Part shown: one piece after another, positions 1 to 10,877 of the stretch | How positions within the stretch are numbered: position 1 is the first letter of the stretch | Layout: every line of letters starts with the position of its first letter | DNA from: Uranotaenia lowii | Lineage: Eukaryota; Arthropoda; Insecta; Diptera; Culicidae | NCBI RefSeq assembly: GCF_029784155.1 | Contig: NC_073692.1 | Span: 157,819,582 to 157,883,581 of the forward strand | Reading direction: 5' to 3' | DNA: 64,000 nucleotides | The notes under the pieces: generated by a model | Database searches by the model: none | Seen by the model: only the letters and a program-made list of their open reading frames with translations | Told to the model about the DNA's origin: nothing | Position numbers and translations under genes: made by a program

Positions 1-1190
1 TGAGAGAATTGTTGCATTGATTGTGAGGCAGATTTTAAAAAGATATTTATTTAGCAAATTTATGTCATGCCAAGGCCATGTCATTGAACGGTTAATACGC
101 GGTTGGGGAAGGGGGCATGTTTTGGCGATTTTTTTTTTCTATTTGTCACGTTTGTTGAATCGCGCATGTTTAACACTATGAATTACCATGTTTACTAATA
201 CTTACAATGAAAATTTTGCTTCAGACTTATCCTTAAAATTGTTGAAAAAAAATGAAAAAACTGGGGGGTAAAAAACAGGAATTTCATAAAGGCCCGAGAA
301 ACCCGGTAAAAACCTGGAATTTCGAACCAGAACCGGGAAAAGAAAATGTGGTTCGTTTTTTCCATACATGAACATATTGAGTTCTTAATTTCATTCATTT
401 CATCAAGACTTACTTATTTCTCAGAAGCTTGGAAACATCTAAATTTACCCGGGAATTTCTTAAAAAATCGTGTTTTTCCAGCTTAGCGCATACTTTTCAG
501 CGGTCTGAAGTGTTCTAGTTCCAAGTCTAGAATATTTTAAGTTTATTATGCATGTCATAATTAAACGTTAAGGAAAAAAATTCTTGAGGATAACCTATTT
601 CTTAGTTCACGATTATTGTGCAGTGAATGTGAAATGTAAGGTATACATTAGACTGGCACAAAACAAAAAAATCTTATATTCCACGCGGCACCCCCTAAGT
701 TGGTGCATTTAGGTGAAAAAATGACTTTCTGAAGGTTTCAAGTCATTTGGAAGAAGCACGAGCTGGTGCAAAAGACTTGAAATTTGTATGGAAATTTTCG
801 GCAAATGTATGAAAAATTGACATACTTTCACCTTTGTGTTCTGAAATATGTTTCCAGTATGCTAGAAAGTTCAGAATTTCAAAAATTGTAGTTCAATCAA
901 TGACAAACAAGTTTGTAAAAGATTGTGACGCGATACGAGTTGACTGTGATGAGTTATCCGCAGTTGAATGTGTGCTTTTTTCGCATTACTTTGATATATC
1001 GTGAACGGTGTATGGGCTTGATCGCACCGTCACACAATGAGAATAACAAATAGAAAGTTTGTGTATGTGTGAGTAGCGTTTAAGAAAGGCATAATTACTC
1101 CTTTAAAAATTCAAAATTCTAAAAAAATCAATTCAGTACTATAGACAAAAATCTAAATAAACTTTCACAATTCTAAGTAAGAATCCCAAG
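1..1190. other. non-coding AT-rich DNA with a decayed repeat fragment
   Basis: No gene is supported here. Positions about 230-660 resemble the large non-coding repeat copies starting at about 10878 and 58863: runs such as AACCGGGAAAA and CTGGAATTT, then a block reading CTTAGCGCATACTTTTC, which recurs in similar form at about 11185 and 59180. The rest is AT-rich single-copy-looking sequence. The only open frame of note (minus, 195-398) crosses the repeat and has no recognisable domain. Confidence 0.5.
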
Positions 1191-1194
1191 AAAA

Positions 1195-2990
1195 ACAAAA
1201 TTGAAATTTTATTCAAGAATGACGAAATTGACAAAATTGACACAATTGAAATGATTATCAAAAATAACAATTCGCCAAAAAAGACAATATAACAAAAATA
1301 ACAGAATGACTAAATTGAAAAATTGAAAAAAACTGACAAAATTTACCTTATTATTAAAATTTATAAAATGGACAAAATTTGAAGGAAAAATTGCAATTTA
1401 TTGTAATTAATTGTGAAAAAATTGACAAAAATGACTAAATCGACACATTTGACAAAATAACAAAATTGCCAAGAATGGAAAATAGGGCAAAATTTAAAAA
1501 AAGTCAAACATTAAAAAAAAACTGACAACTATGATAAAAAGAGAAATTTAAGAAGTAACAGATATGACCGAAAAGGCATAAATAACTAAATTATATTATA
1601 AACTAAATAAACATTTTTTTTAATTAAAACTGCCAAAAATCAAATATAATGAAATTATTGACAAAATGACAAAGTTGGCAAACATATTAAAAGAACACAA
1701 AAATAATATAAACAACAAATTTAAAAAAATTGAAAACAATTACAAATTGCCGATTTTTTTCAATTTTTATTAAATTTTGTCTGTTTTGTCATTTAAGTCA
1801 CCTTAGTGAATTCTTCCAATAATGTCAGTTTTGATACTTTTGTCAATTTTATTAACTATTTCAATTATGTCAGTTTTGTCAATATTTCATTCAGTTTTGT
1901 CATTTTTTACTTTTGTCAATTTGAATGATTGCACTTTAAAAAATGATAAAAACTGCAAAAATTAATAGAACACCGAAAATGAAGAAAATTACAAAAATAA
2001 GAAAATTGACAAAAAAGATTTTTTTTCTAAACAAATTCACAAAATTAAAAAAAGGCAAAATTAATACCATTGACAAAATTGAATAAAATGGCAAAAGTGA
2101 TATGAATTGATATTGTCATTGAAGTGGAAGTGAACTCACCAAATTGCCATTAAATATGCTTAACTGACAATAAATGACAAAAACCATAAAACTGACAAAA
2201 CTGAAAAATAATACAGAATTGACAAAAAAGGCAGAAATTACAAAATAGTCAAAAACAAAATGAAAAAAACTATTAATGACCATTTTGAAAAAAGGACAAA
2301 TTGGACAAAATTAACAAAATTTCAAAATCATTGAAATTGACAAAAATAATAAATCCATAAAAATTGACAAAACTATCAATACTGACAGAATTCACAAATC
2401 TGACAATGTTAATTATGTGAATTCTTATGTTAATTATGTGAATTTTTTCTCTCGTTTTGTAAGTTCCCTCAATTTCGTCAAATTGATCACTTTTTTTTAA
2501 TTTTTCCAATGCTTCAAATTTTGTCAATATTGTAAATTTTCCAATTTTTTTTAGTCTTGTCACTTTATTCAGTTTAATCATGTATGCCAATTTTGAAAAG
2601 TTAGTCAATTGTGCCATTATCAGTTTTGTCATTTTTAAATGTATCAGCTTTGACATTCATGTCATTTTTTCAATTTTGAATTTTTTTTGTCAAATTCAGT
2701 CAGTTTTGTAATTTTAGTCATTTTTGTCATCTTTGTCGTTTTTCCAATATTTAATTTTTCGTCAATTAAGTCACTTTTTGGCAATTTGTCATTGTCATTT
2801 CAACTTAGACCTAAGTGTAAATACTCATAAAAAATGCTAGAATACATAAATTAAATTTACAAATATAACAAGGATTACTACCATAATGTGAATACAGAGA
2901 GATTACCAAAACAGACTTAATTGACAAAATTAACCAAATTTTCAAAACTGACAAAAATTTCAAAAATGAACAAAAATACAAATTTTTAAT
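1195..2990. repeat. degenerate TTGACAAAA / TTTTGTCAA low-complexity repeat
   Basis: The stretch is built from diverged copies of a short unit around AAATTGACAAAA. The unit reads in the purine-rich orientation at about 1200-1755, in the opposite orientation (TTTTGTCAATTTT) at about 1760-1925, forward again at about 1930-2420, reversed at about 2440-2800, and forward at about 2910-2990. Copies differ in spacing and sequence, so this is an old, decayed satellite or simple repeat. The minus-strand frame at 2273-2656 is an artefact of the repeat and has no independent support. Confidence 0.8.
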
Positions 2991-3689
2991 ATATATTATG
3001 CATTCTACATTTTACAATCTATCTCCTCACTTCCCTAAAACCAAAGGTTACCCAGAGCAAACGTTGAATTAAATATTTGAAACAATTGGTTGGGCATCTT
3101 TTTAAAATTGTATTCATTATATATCTTTCAATCAGTCATTCAAAATATACCAGTTGGGTTCAAATGTTCCGAACATTATGAGCATTTAAAATGCTTTTAC
3201 CGTTTAAATATTTTTTATTTTTTATTTTCTGAATTCATATTTGATTAGCTGCGTTTGAAATTTTTTTATTCCAATTTAATAATTCAGAATTTAGAAATCT
3301 ATCATTTGTATATTATTCCGTGTCATATGTTATCATTTTCACGCTACAGGAAAAGCAACAATCCACTGTCAAGTGTATTTATCTTTCATTTCATGATTTT
3401 TTATTTTTCTTTAAAAATCATTTTGAACAGTTGAAAAGGATGTGTGCATTCTGAAAAAAAAAAAAAATTAAATAGAATAGAATTTTTCACTTTTTCCATA
3501 TATTAATTGTTGCATATTTGTTACTTTATGAAACGAAGGGTTGAATAGTGTTTTTTTTAATTTGTTACATAAAGTCACACAAATTTGTTACATAAATCAT
3601 TCATTATGTTGGCTCATGTTGTTGTTATGTGATTTTTAACCATTTTTTAACCATCAATTTCGTTGTGTAATCTGGACTTTTAATTCGTT
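2991..3689. other. AT-rich intergenic DNA
   Basis: No gene, RNA or mobile-element end was recognised. The base composition shifts to a higher GC content at about 3690, where the LINE 5' region begins. Confidence 0.4.
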
Positions 3690-4000
3690 GTTCTACGCCC
3701 TTATTACCTTTGCCGTGCGCGCTCGATAGTACAATACATTAGTTTGTTTATGTGATCTATTGAGGTGCGCCAATTTCGTGTATTTCATCTGGGACTCCAA
3801 CTGCTTTGCTGCGGTAAGGCCACAGACTTGCATATACCCATCCACATTGCGATCGTAACGCCGTTGACCGGAATAAAAAGTAACCAGCAAGGCGGCGAAG
3901 CTCTTTTTATACCTTTTGCAACAGTACTGACATCTGAAGGCAAATTTTATAACCAACTTCTGCGCTTTTGAACTGCTTGTTGCATACCTGCCGGGTTAAT

Positions 4001-4747
4001 ATGGCTAAACAATGTTCAAGCTGCGCGGGCCCGATCAACGGGATTGAATTCATGGTCTGTCGCGGAATGTGCGGTAAAGAATTCCACTTAAGTTGTGTTA
4101 GTGTTTCTAACACCGCAGCTCGAAATCTGAAATCACTGTCTAAAAACGTTTTTTGGATGTGTGACGACTGCGCAGAGCTATTCGAAAATGCCCATTTTCG
4201 TAGCCTAGCCTTTGCGCCACGTCCTGAGCTAACTGGAATAGCTCAACTGACGGATGCTATCTCCGAGCTACGATCGGAAATTAAGCATGTATGCACTAAG
4301 CCGCCAGTTACGCCGATACCAACTTTAACGCCAGCTCGTCTCGACTACCGCCGTGCCCTGAAACGATTCAGAGCTCCTGACCCACCGGTAAGCGAACCTT
4401 GTAAACTGGGTGCCAGACAGTCCTCTGCTGATGTTGTTTCGGTTCCTCTATGCACCAACGAGAACGAAAACCTTTTTTGGCTCTACATCACGCGCATCAA
4501 ACCTGATGTGAGCGAAGACAGTGTCGCTTCGATGGTCAAGGCTAACCTGCTGACGGATGAGGCGCAAGTGGTGAAACTCGTATCCAAAGGTACCGATGTG
4601 AGCACCATGCGCTTCGTTTCATTCAAAGTGGGTGTTGATCCCGTTTTAAAGATTAAGGCCTTGGATCCTGAAACCTGGCCCACTGGGCTGAGCTTTCGGG
4701 AGTTCATCAACCACGACCAGAATGGTCAATTTCGTGGTCGAAATTAA
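4001..4747 (+). CDS. LINE ORF1 protein, PHD-type zinc finger plus RRM-like domain
   Basis: ORF1 of the LINE, a nucleic-acid-binding chaperone-type protein that packages the retrotransposon RNA. I chose the ATG at 4001 (start MAKQCSSC); the frame is open back to 3968 but only from a TTG. Residues about 5-57 give a C4HC3 PHD-like pattern: CSSC, CRGMC, HLSC, CDDC. After a proline-rich linker, a second domain starting FWLYITRIKPDVSEDSV and ending at WPTGLSFREF matches the equivalent part of the ORF1 at 37392-38150, which suggests a conserved RRM-like fold. The frame is intact over 248 codons and its end overlaps ORF2. It is a selfish-element gene, not a host gene. Confidence 0.85.
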   Translation: MAKQCSSCAGPINGIEFMVCRGMCGKEFHLSCVSVSNTAARNLKSLSKNVFWMCDDCAELFENAHFRSLAFAPRPELTGIAQLTDAISELRSEIKHVCTKPPVTPIPTLTPARLDYRRALKRFRAPDPPVSEPCKLGARQSSADVVSVPLCTNENENLFWLYITRIKPDVSEDSVASMVKANLLTDEAQVVKLVSKGTDVSTMRFVSFKVGVDPVLKIKALDPETWPTGLSFREFINHDQNGQFRGRN

Positions 4748-7700
4748 CGACAATCGCCTGTTGAATGGATCCCCGGGACGCACCGATGCAAGCACAATGG
4801 AGGCCCCCGAGCCCTTCGTCACAGTCGCGCTGATTCCAGCCAGCGTCAACAGTCGTCCCGGCTCTGTGTTCGAAGAAGGCGAAGGGGCTCTCCAGCCTGT
4901 GCATTCAGGCGAGTATTTTTCCATTTCTATTCCCGACTTGCCCAGTGACTGCCATTCAATTTGCAGCTTGGTTCCTCTCATTCATCGACTGAATTTCATC
5001 AACAAAGCACCGTGGATTAGCGACGTTTCTTCTGGGTTTCCAGCACCGGGACGCAACGTATCAGGCCTTTTGGAGTACCCCGATCCCCTCGACTCAGTCG
5101 CGCTGATTCCAGTCATCGACATCAGTCGTCCCGGCCCTGAGTTCGAATGTGGTGAAGGGGCTCTCCAGCCTGCAATTCCAGGCAAGTACTCAGCTTTCGA
5201 ATGTTCTTCTCTTCGTGATGGATTCCTCCGTTTCAGTGATCGACAGCCCAGTATGAATTTTGGAGCGCTTGATAATATAAATATTTTTTATCAAAACGTC
5301 GGCGGCATCAATTCTTGTCTGAACGAATATCTACTGCCCACTTCGAGTTGCTGTTACGATATCATCGCGTTCACTGAAACTTGGTTGGACGACAGAACTA
5401 TTTCTAGCCAGATTTTTGGTTCTGAATATACAGTGTTCCGTTGCGATAGGGGCCCACGTAACAGCCGAAAGTCAACAGGAGGCGGTGTTTTACTAGCCAT
5501 TAAATCAACCCTCTCTGCCGTGCTTATCAACGATCCATCCTTTGAGTGCTTGGAAATTGTGTGGACCTGCATAAACTAAGGTAACCGAAAACTCTACGTT
5601 TGTGTTGTATATCTGCCCCCTGATTGCGTGCGAGATATGAATTTAGCTGAATGTTTTTCTCAGAGCCTTGTAAAAATACTGTCTTTAACCTGCCCTGAAG
5701 ACGACTCTTGGTCATCGGCGATTTTAATTTTCCGGGCATAAAGTGGTGCCCATCGCAGGGAGGCTTTCTGTATCCTGACCCTACATGCTCTTCATTCTCA
5801 ACTTCCTCAAACATTATTATCGACGCTTTAAGCACCGCAACTCTTCGCCAGATCAAAAGCGTTGTGAATGAAAACGGTCGAATGCTTGATTTATGTTTCG
5901 CTAACGATGGGCTCCAGACAATAACGGTTGAATCAGCGCCTGCACCTCTAGTCAAGTGTGTTCGTCACCACCCTGCGCTGCTGATCTCAATGCAGATTTC
6001 CGTTTTTAATTCCCGCTCAGAGAAACCGAAATCTTTCTTTCATGATTTTAAAAACGCTGATTTCCAGGCTATTTCTCACGAGCTCGACTCTGTTGACTGG
6101 GAAGCTGAGCTTGATCGATCCAATCCCAATGCTGCAGCAGAAAAATTTACACACATAATAAATCACATAATCGATCTACATGTGCCGAAACGTCTTGCTG
6201 CCGAAAATGCTCGAGCGCCTTGGATTACCAAAGATTTGAAACGCATGAAAACTGTGAAGCGCAAAGCTCTTCGAACCTACAACAGGCTCAAATCACCCTC
6301 CTCAAAGGATGAATTTCGTAAGCTGAATTCAGCGTTTAAAAAAGCCAGCGCCAAATGCTACCAGAATTACTTATCTCGATTGCAACGGAATTTAAAACAA
6401 AACCCTAAGTCTTTTTGGAAACACGTCAAAAACCAGCGGAAAGAGTCGGGATTACCAACTAACCTGTTTCTTGATGATGAGACGGCATCGTCGGACCACG
6501 ATATATGCAATCTTTTTGCTAAAAAGTTTTCTAGCGTCTTCACTTCCGGATCTATTTCCCCAGAACAAATAGCTAGTGCAACTAGAAACGTTCCATATTT
6601 GAATACTCTTTTAAACAACATCTCTTTTGGTGAAGACACTATTCTGAAGGCGACTGTTAAACTGAAAAATTCTGTTTCCCCGGGCCCCGATGGCATACCA
6701 GCTACTTTTTTGAAATGCTTCATGCCTCATCTAGTAATTCCTATCAAACGCATATTTGACGCATCGCTTGACAAAGCTATATTTCCGTCGTTGTGGAAGA
6801 ATGCTTTTATGTTCCCGGTTTACAAAAAAGGCGAAAGAAGGGATATTCATAACTACAGAGGAATATCGGCTTTGTGTGCTGTAGCTAAATTGTTCGAACT
6901 CGTTATCTTCGATCCAATTTTCTCGTTTTGCAAGCAATATATTTGTAATGATCAACATGGATTTATGCCCAAGCGCTCTACGACTACGAACTTATTGACA
7001 TTCACATCATTCGTGCAAAACAGTTTTGCTGCCGGTTCTCAAGTCGACGCAATTTATACTGATTTGTCGGCCGCTTTTGACAAAGTGAACCACGAAATAG
7101 CTATTGCGAAGCTGGAAAGGCTGGGAATTTGCGGGTCCTTATTAGATTGGTTTCGCAGTTACCTCATTGGACGCAAATTCTCTGTAAGATCTGGTGACTC
7201 ATGTTCCAAACAATTCTCTGCCACATCAGGCGTGCCTCAAGGCAGCCATCTAGGCCCAGTAGTGTTCCTGATTTACTTCAATGACGTGCTTTTACTACTT
7301 GACGGTCCAAAACTCGCCTATGCAGATGATCTGAAGCTTTTCTACACTATAAAATGTTCTGGAGATACTGTACTTTTACAGCGACAGTTTGACAATTTTG
7401 CCAAATGGTGCGATGACAACTGCCTGCCATTAAACCGCAAAAAATGCTCGGTCATCACCTTTTCCCGTAAACGGCTTCCTGTAACTGCTGATTATTTCCT
7501 TGGAAACCAGATAATTGCTCGAGCAAAACAAGAAAATGATTTAGGTGTAATTCTTGACCAACAGTTGGACTTTAAGTCGCACACTAATTATGTAGTCGAC
7601 AAAGCATCGAGAAGTTTGGGATTTATCTTTCGCGTGACTAAAGACTTCAAAGACATTTACTGCCTGAAAAGTCTCTATTGTAGCCTTGTCCGCTCAACTT

Positions 7701-8155
7701 TGGAGTATGCATCTGCTGTATGGAGTCCCTATTATCAGAATGGTGCTGATCGAATCGAGGCCATCCAAAGACGCTTTATACGTTACGCTTTGAGACGCTT
7801 GAATTGGCAAGATCCGTTCCGCCTTCCACGATACGAGAATCGTTGCTACCTCATATCTTTGGACACGCTCCAAGCCCGGCGAGCTACCATTCGAGCGTTA
7901 TTTGTCTCCGATCTTCTGACTTCGAATATAGACTGCCCCATGCTGCTGGAAACTATCAACCTGTGCGTACGACCTCCAGGACTAAGAAATCGGAACCTTC
8001 AGCTTCACATTCCTCTTCGCCAGAACAACTATGGAGCCAATAGTGCCCTGATCGGTATTACAAGGATATTCAACCGTTTTTCAGAGCTCTTCGACTTTGA
8101 TACCTCCAGGAATACGTTTAAAAGAAGAATTCTAGCGATGTTAAGAACTGTGTAG
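4722..8155 (+). pseudogene. LINE ORF2: endonuclease-reverse transcriptase, two lesions
   Basis: ORF2 encodes the protein that nicks target DNA and copies the element RNA. Its first part (4722-5579) has a repeat-containing linker and then the start of an APE-like endonuclease (YQNVGGINS, FTETWLDD). A TAA at 5577-5579 stops the frame; the same frame continues with endonuclease sequence (KLYVCVVYLPPD) to about 5700, where a small indel shifts to the frame 5708-8155. That 815-codon stretch has GDFNFPGIKW and HHPAL of the endonuclease, then a complete reverse transcriptase: motif A IYTDLSAAFDKV, motif B SGVPQGSHLGP, catalytic LAYADDLKLF. It ends at 8155 without an RNase H domain, as is usual in Jockey/CR1-type elements. 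The downstream half looks free of stops, so the lesions may be fairly recent. Confidence 0.85.
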
Positions 8156-8262
8156 TCTGTAGTTTATACTTTTTTGTTATTTTATATTAATGTTACTTTT
8201 AAGTGTAATCATTAGGATCAATACGTGATCCGTTGATATAAACCCAATAAATAAACAAATAA

Positions 8263-10505
8263 AGTCATAAAATGTATGTACATATGTTTTGAGTTTTACT
8301 CTGGGAATAAAAGTGCGCTGCTTTATACTTCGAATATAATATTTTATAAATCGTCAACTTAGGCATACTTCAGTTGGTAGAACATCTTCTTTCCGCGTCT
8401 ACTTTAATTCCGTGTTTCCCATGAGTATTGGATCTCCCAATTTGATGGTTGGATTAGGCTTCATCAACTTAAATTTAATCTGAAAAAAAAAATGAGCTAG
8501 GAATTCGATTTGTTTGACACGATAATAAAAGGAATCTATTTGTTTTCGGAGCCGCGATCTAGTTAATAAACTTTTGCAATGTGGTTTAGCTCCTGTTTTA
8601 AATTTTTTAAATAACACGATGGCATTGCATTTTTCGTGTGAAGTTCGAATCTAACGGCAATAAAATATCCTATCATTTCACGTTTCGAATCATTTGCATG
8701 CCATTGAAAACCCCCAAAAATGCCAATGGTTATCGATTATTTGGCTCCTAACGCATTCCACGAGCTCAAAAATTACCATCATTATCCCTGAAAGACTGGT
8801 CTTGACCGCATTGAGGACGTCTTACCCCGCTGCGTTGTGACCGCGGCAATTCGAATACCAAAATTGAATTTTTATTTTCAATTCCGAAAACTGGGCAACC
8901 GAAAAAAAAACAAACACAATGTAATAAAAATGTATTTCGGATCCGTCCTCGGACCAATCATTTAGTTCGATTCAGTAATAATAACAACCGAACATATCGT
9001 CCCTGTCAAAACCGGCACAAACCCGCAATGAATGAGGAATGATTAAATGAAAAGCGGTGTATGTGTGTTTTTGGGTACGCAATTTAAATTGAGCGATCAC
9101 GATTGCATTCAGTTAGTACTCATATTAACAATTAAAATTCTTCATATTTACCACGATGGTTCATCGATTTTGTTACAGTTTTTTTTTTTAAAAAAGAAAC
9201 GAGCCAAAATTTTCACTGGATAAAAAGAAATTTATTTACAGGCTGTTAAAAATCGTGATTTAAATAAAAAAAATATTCTTAATAGAAGAACAGCCTTGAA
9301 CTGAAAAAAAAATTTTAAGCTTAATTTTAATAAAATTTTCTAAACTGAAACAAATGAAACTTTATTTAAAAAAAAACTCGGGATTGAAGGTTTGTTTTCA
9401 ACCATTCAAACGCTAACGACACGCCTTACTTTCTGCCATTCCATTAGAATCGGAAAGCAACTCAATGAAGGAGACGATACAATTTGATCGAGAGTCGTTT
9501 ATATTCAGGTCATTGTTTTTTGCAAAAACAAAAAATAAAGGCGCTGCTCGATCAATTGAAAATATGTGACTTGGAGGAATCTTCTATCGACTATATGTCT
9601 GGCAGTAGGTTTTTCGGTCAATGGACATTGTTTTTTTTTTCATGAATCTCCTTAAATCAAGGACTGGCTCATCTACTCTAGAAAAACGATTTTTCAAATA
9701 ATGAAAACAATTCTTCCCTACTGTTTTAAAACCGAAGAAATGTTATGCATATTTGTACCCATGATTATAAACATCAGTCACCTGCCTTCCAGTCACTGTT
9801 TACATAAACACTTTAATCATCTTTATGAACGGCAGCTTCGCGTTTCCCATTCCGCGCGTCTGATTACGGTTTAATGTGATCAATTTAAATTAAATCCCAA
9901 CGTGATTATCATTGAGCCGTAAATTTCTGAGCGCCATCGCCATTCATTCGTTCATTCGTTCAGTTGACTGCCAACGGCGCGATTAGTCAGAAGTCAATCG
10001 TGATATGGCAAGCGTTTGACGTTGCTGTTGTTGCTGCTGCTGTTTAATAAGTTGAAATCGACAATACCCTGGCTTGGGACAGCTAATTTTCAAGTAGGAA
10101 TTTATGAAATGATTTTATCTGATCGGCTCCCAGAGGGACTTTGGTAGCTTTGAGAAATGACAAGCAATTTGTTCCTGGTGGATCAGGATATGGCTGGAGA
10201 TCCGATTAAGAGACTTGTTTGTGACAGAGAGCAAATTGGCTGTGAACTGATTGGTGAATAAAATTTAAGCGAGCTTATAAGTAGCTCAGTCATTTTCACT
10301 GAATTTTGTAAAATGTTTCAAGAGAAATCAATTCCCTTGAGTTTAACAATAAAGAAGGGTGAAGGGCATTTGAAAAGAATCAGAATTCTGTAATCGGTTT
10401 TAGAAACGATCACACTCAGTGAAACTTCATGTTTCTTTGATGATATCTAAATTCTAAGCGCTAGCATCTTACTAATGCTAACACCACCAGCCCACAGAAA
10501 AAGTA
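8263..10505. other. intergenic DNA, no gene seen
   Basis: No coding region was recognised. Several A- and T-runs lie between 9170 and 9370. A more complex, less AT-rich patch at about 9800-10040 holds repeated TTCATTCG words, a TCAGT initiator-like word at about 9960 and a GCT/GTT-rich run; it could be regulatory but nothing decides it. Confidence 0.4.
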
Positions 10506-10509
10506 CTAA

Positions 10510-10590
10510 GTATGCCGTGACTGAGACTCGATCTCATGACTTCTGGCTTAGAAGACTTAAACACTATCCTCTAGGCTACAGTCGGCGGCA
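10510..10590 (-). repeat. tRNA-like sequence (SINE head or tRNA pseudogene)
   Basis: Read on the minus strand, this has an internal RNA polymerase III A box, TAGCCTAGAGG (plus 10568-10578), that fits TRGYNNARNNG, and a B box core, GATCGAGTC (within plus 10523-10535), that fits GWTCRANNC. A CTTCT/AGAAG stem sits between them where an anticodon arm would be, but its loop is not a normal anticodon loop. GCCG near the 5' side can pair with CGGC near the 3' side. It is best read as the head of a tRNA-derived SINE or a tRNA pseudogene, different from the SINE family at 17704 and 60248. Confidence 0.55.
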
Positions 10591-10877
10591 GCGGTTTTTG
10601 AAGAAAACATTTTTAATTGCCCATTTTTTTTTTCATTTTGAAAATGTAATTTCACACTTATCCGACTCAGTCAACAGACTAAACTCGTTTTATCTCTCTT
10701 GTTTTTAAATAATCTGTTCTAATAATATAGTTTGGAAAAAAATCTGTTTACGTTATTCAAAGCTCTTGAATTTCTATATTCAGAAACACAGAGCCATCTA
10801 ACTACTTCACTAGAAGAAGTATGAATTTTTATTTCTAAGTATTAGAAATAGTTTTGTTGCAAAAATGTTTCGTTATT

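Larger units (their letters stand above)
3690..8262 (+). mobile_element. near full-length Jockey/CR1-group LINE with PHD-finger ORF1
   Basis: A non-LTR retrotransposon on the plus strand: a GC-richer 5' leader (about 3690-4000), ORF1 (4001-4747), ORF2 (4722-8155, broken), and a short 3' tail ending in AATAAATAAAC-type repeats near 8245-8262. No LTR is present. The 5' limit is set only by the composition change, and I could not find a convincing target-site duplication. ORF1 and ORF2 overlap by 26 bases in different frames. Two other LINEs in this window (15755-18990 and about 34425-38155, both minus) encode related ORF2 proteins, so the locus has been hit by the same retrotransposon group several times. 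A nonsense codon and a frameshift in ORF2 make this copy non-autonomous. Confidence 0.85.

Noticed and set aside
3693..4113. Minus-strand frames opposite the LINE leader and ORF1
   Set aside because: They overlap a well-supported plus-strand ORF1 and have no recognisable domain; they are shadow frames.
4982..5955. Minus-strand frames opposite LINE ORF2
   Set aside because: They mirror the coding strand and carry no family signature; the plus strand has the endonuclease and RT motifs.
8355..8440. TCAGTTGGTAGAAC, resembling a tRNA A box
   Set aside because: There is no B box at the right distance and no acceptor stem.
9955..10040. Initiator-like TCAGTTG followed by GCT/GTT-rich sequence as a promoter
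   Set aside because: No TATA box, no matching downstream element at +28 and no gene follows.
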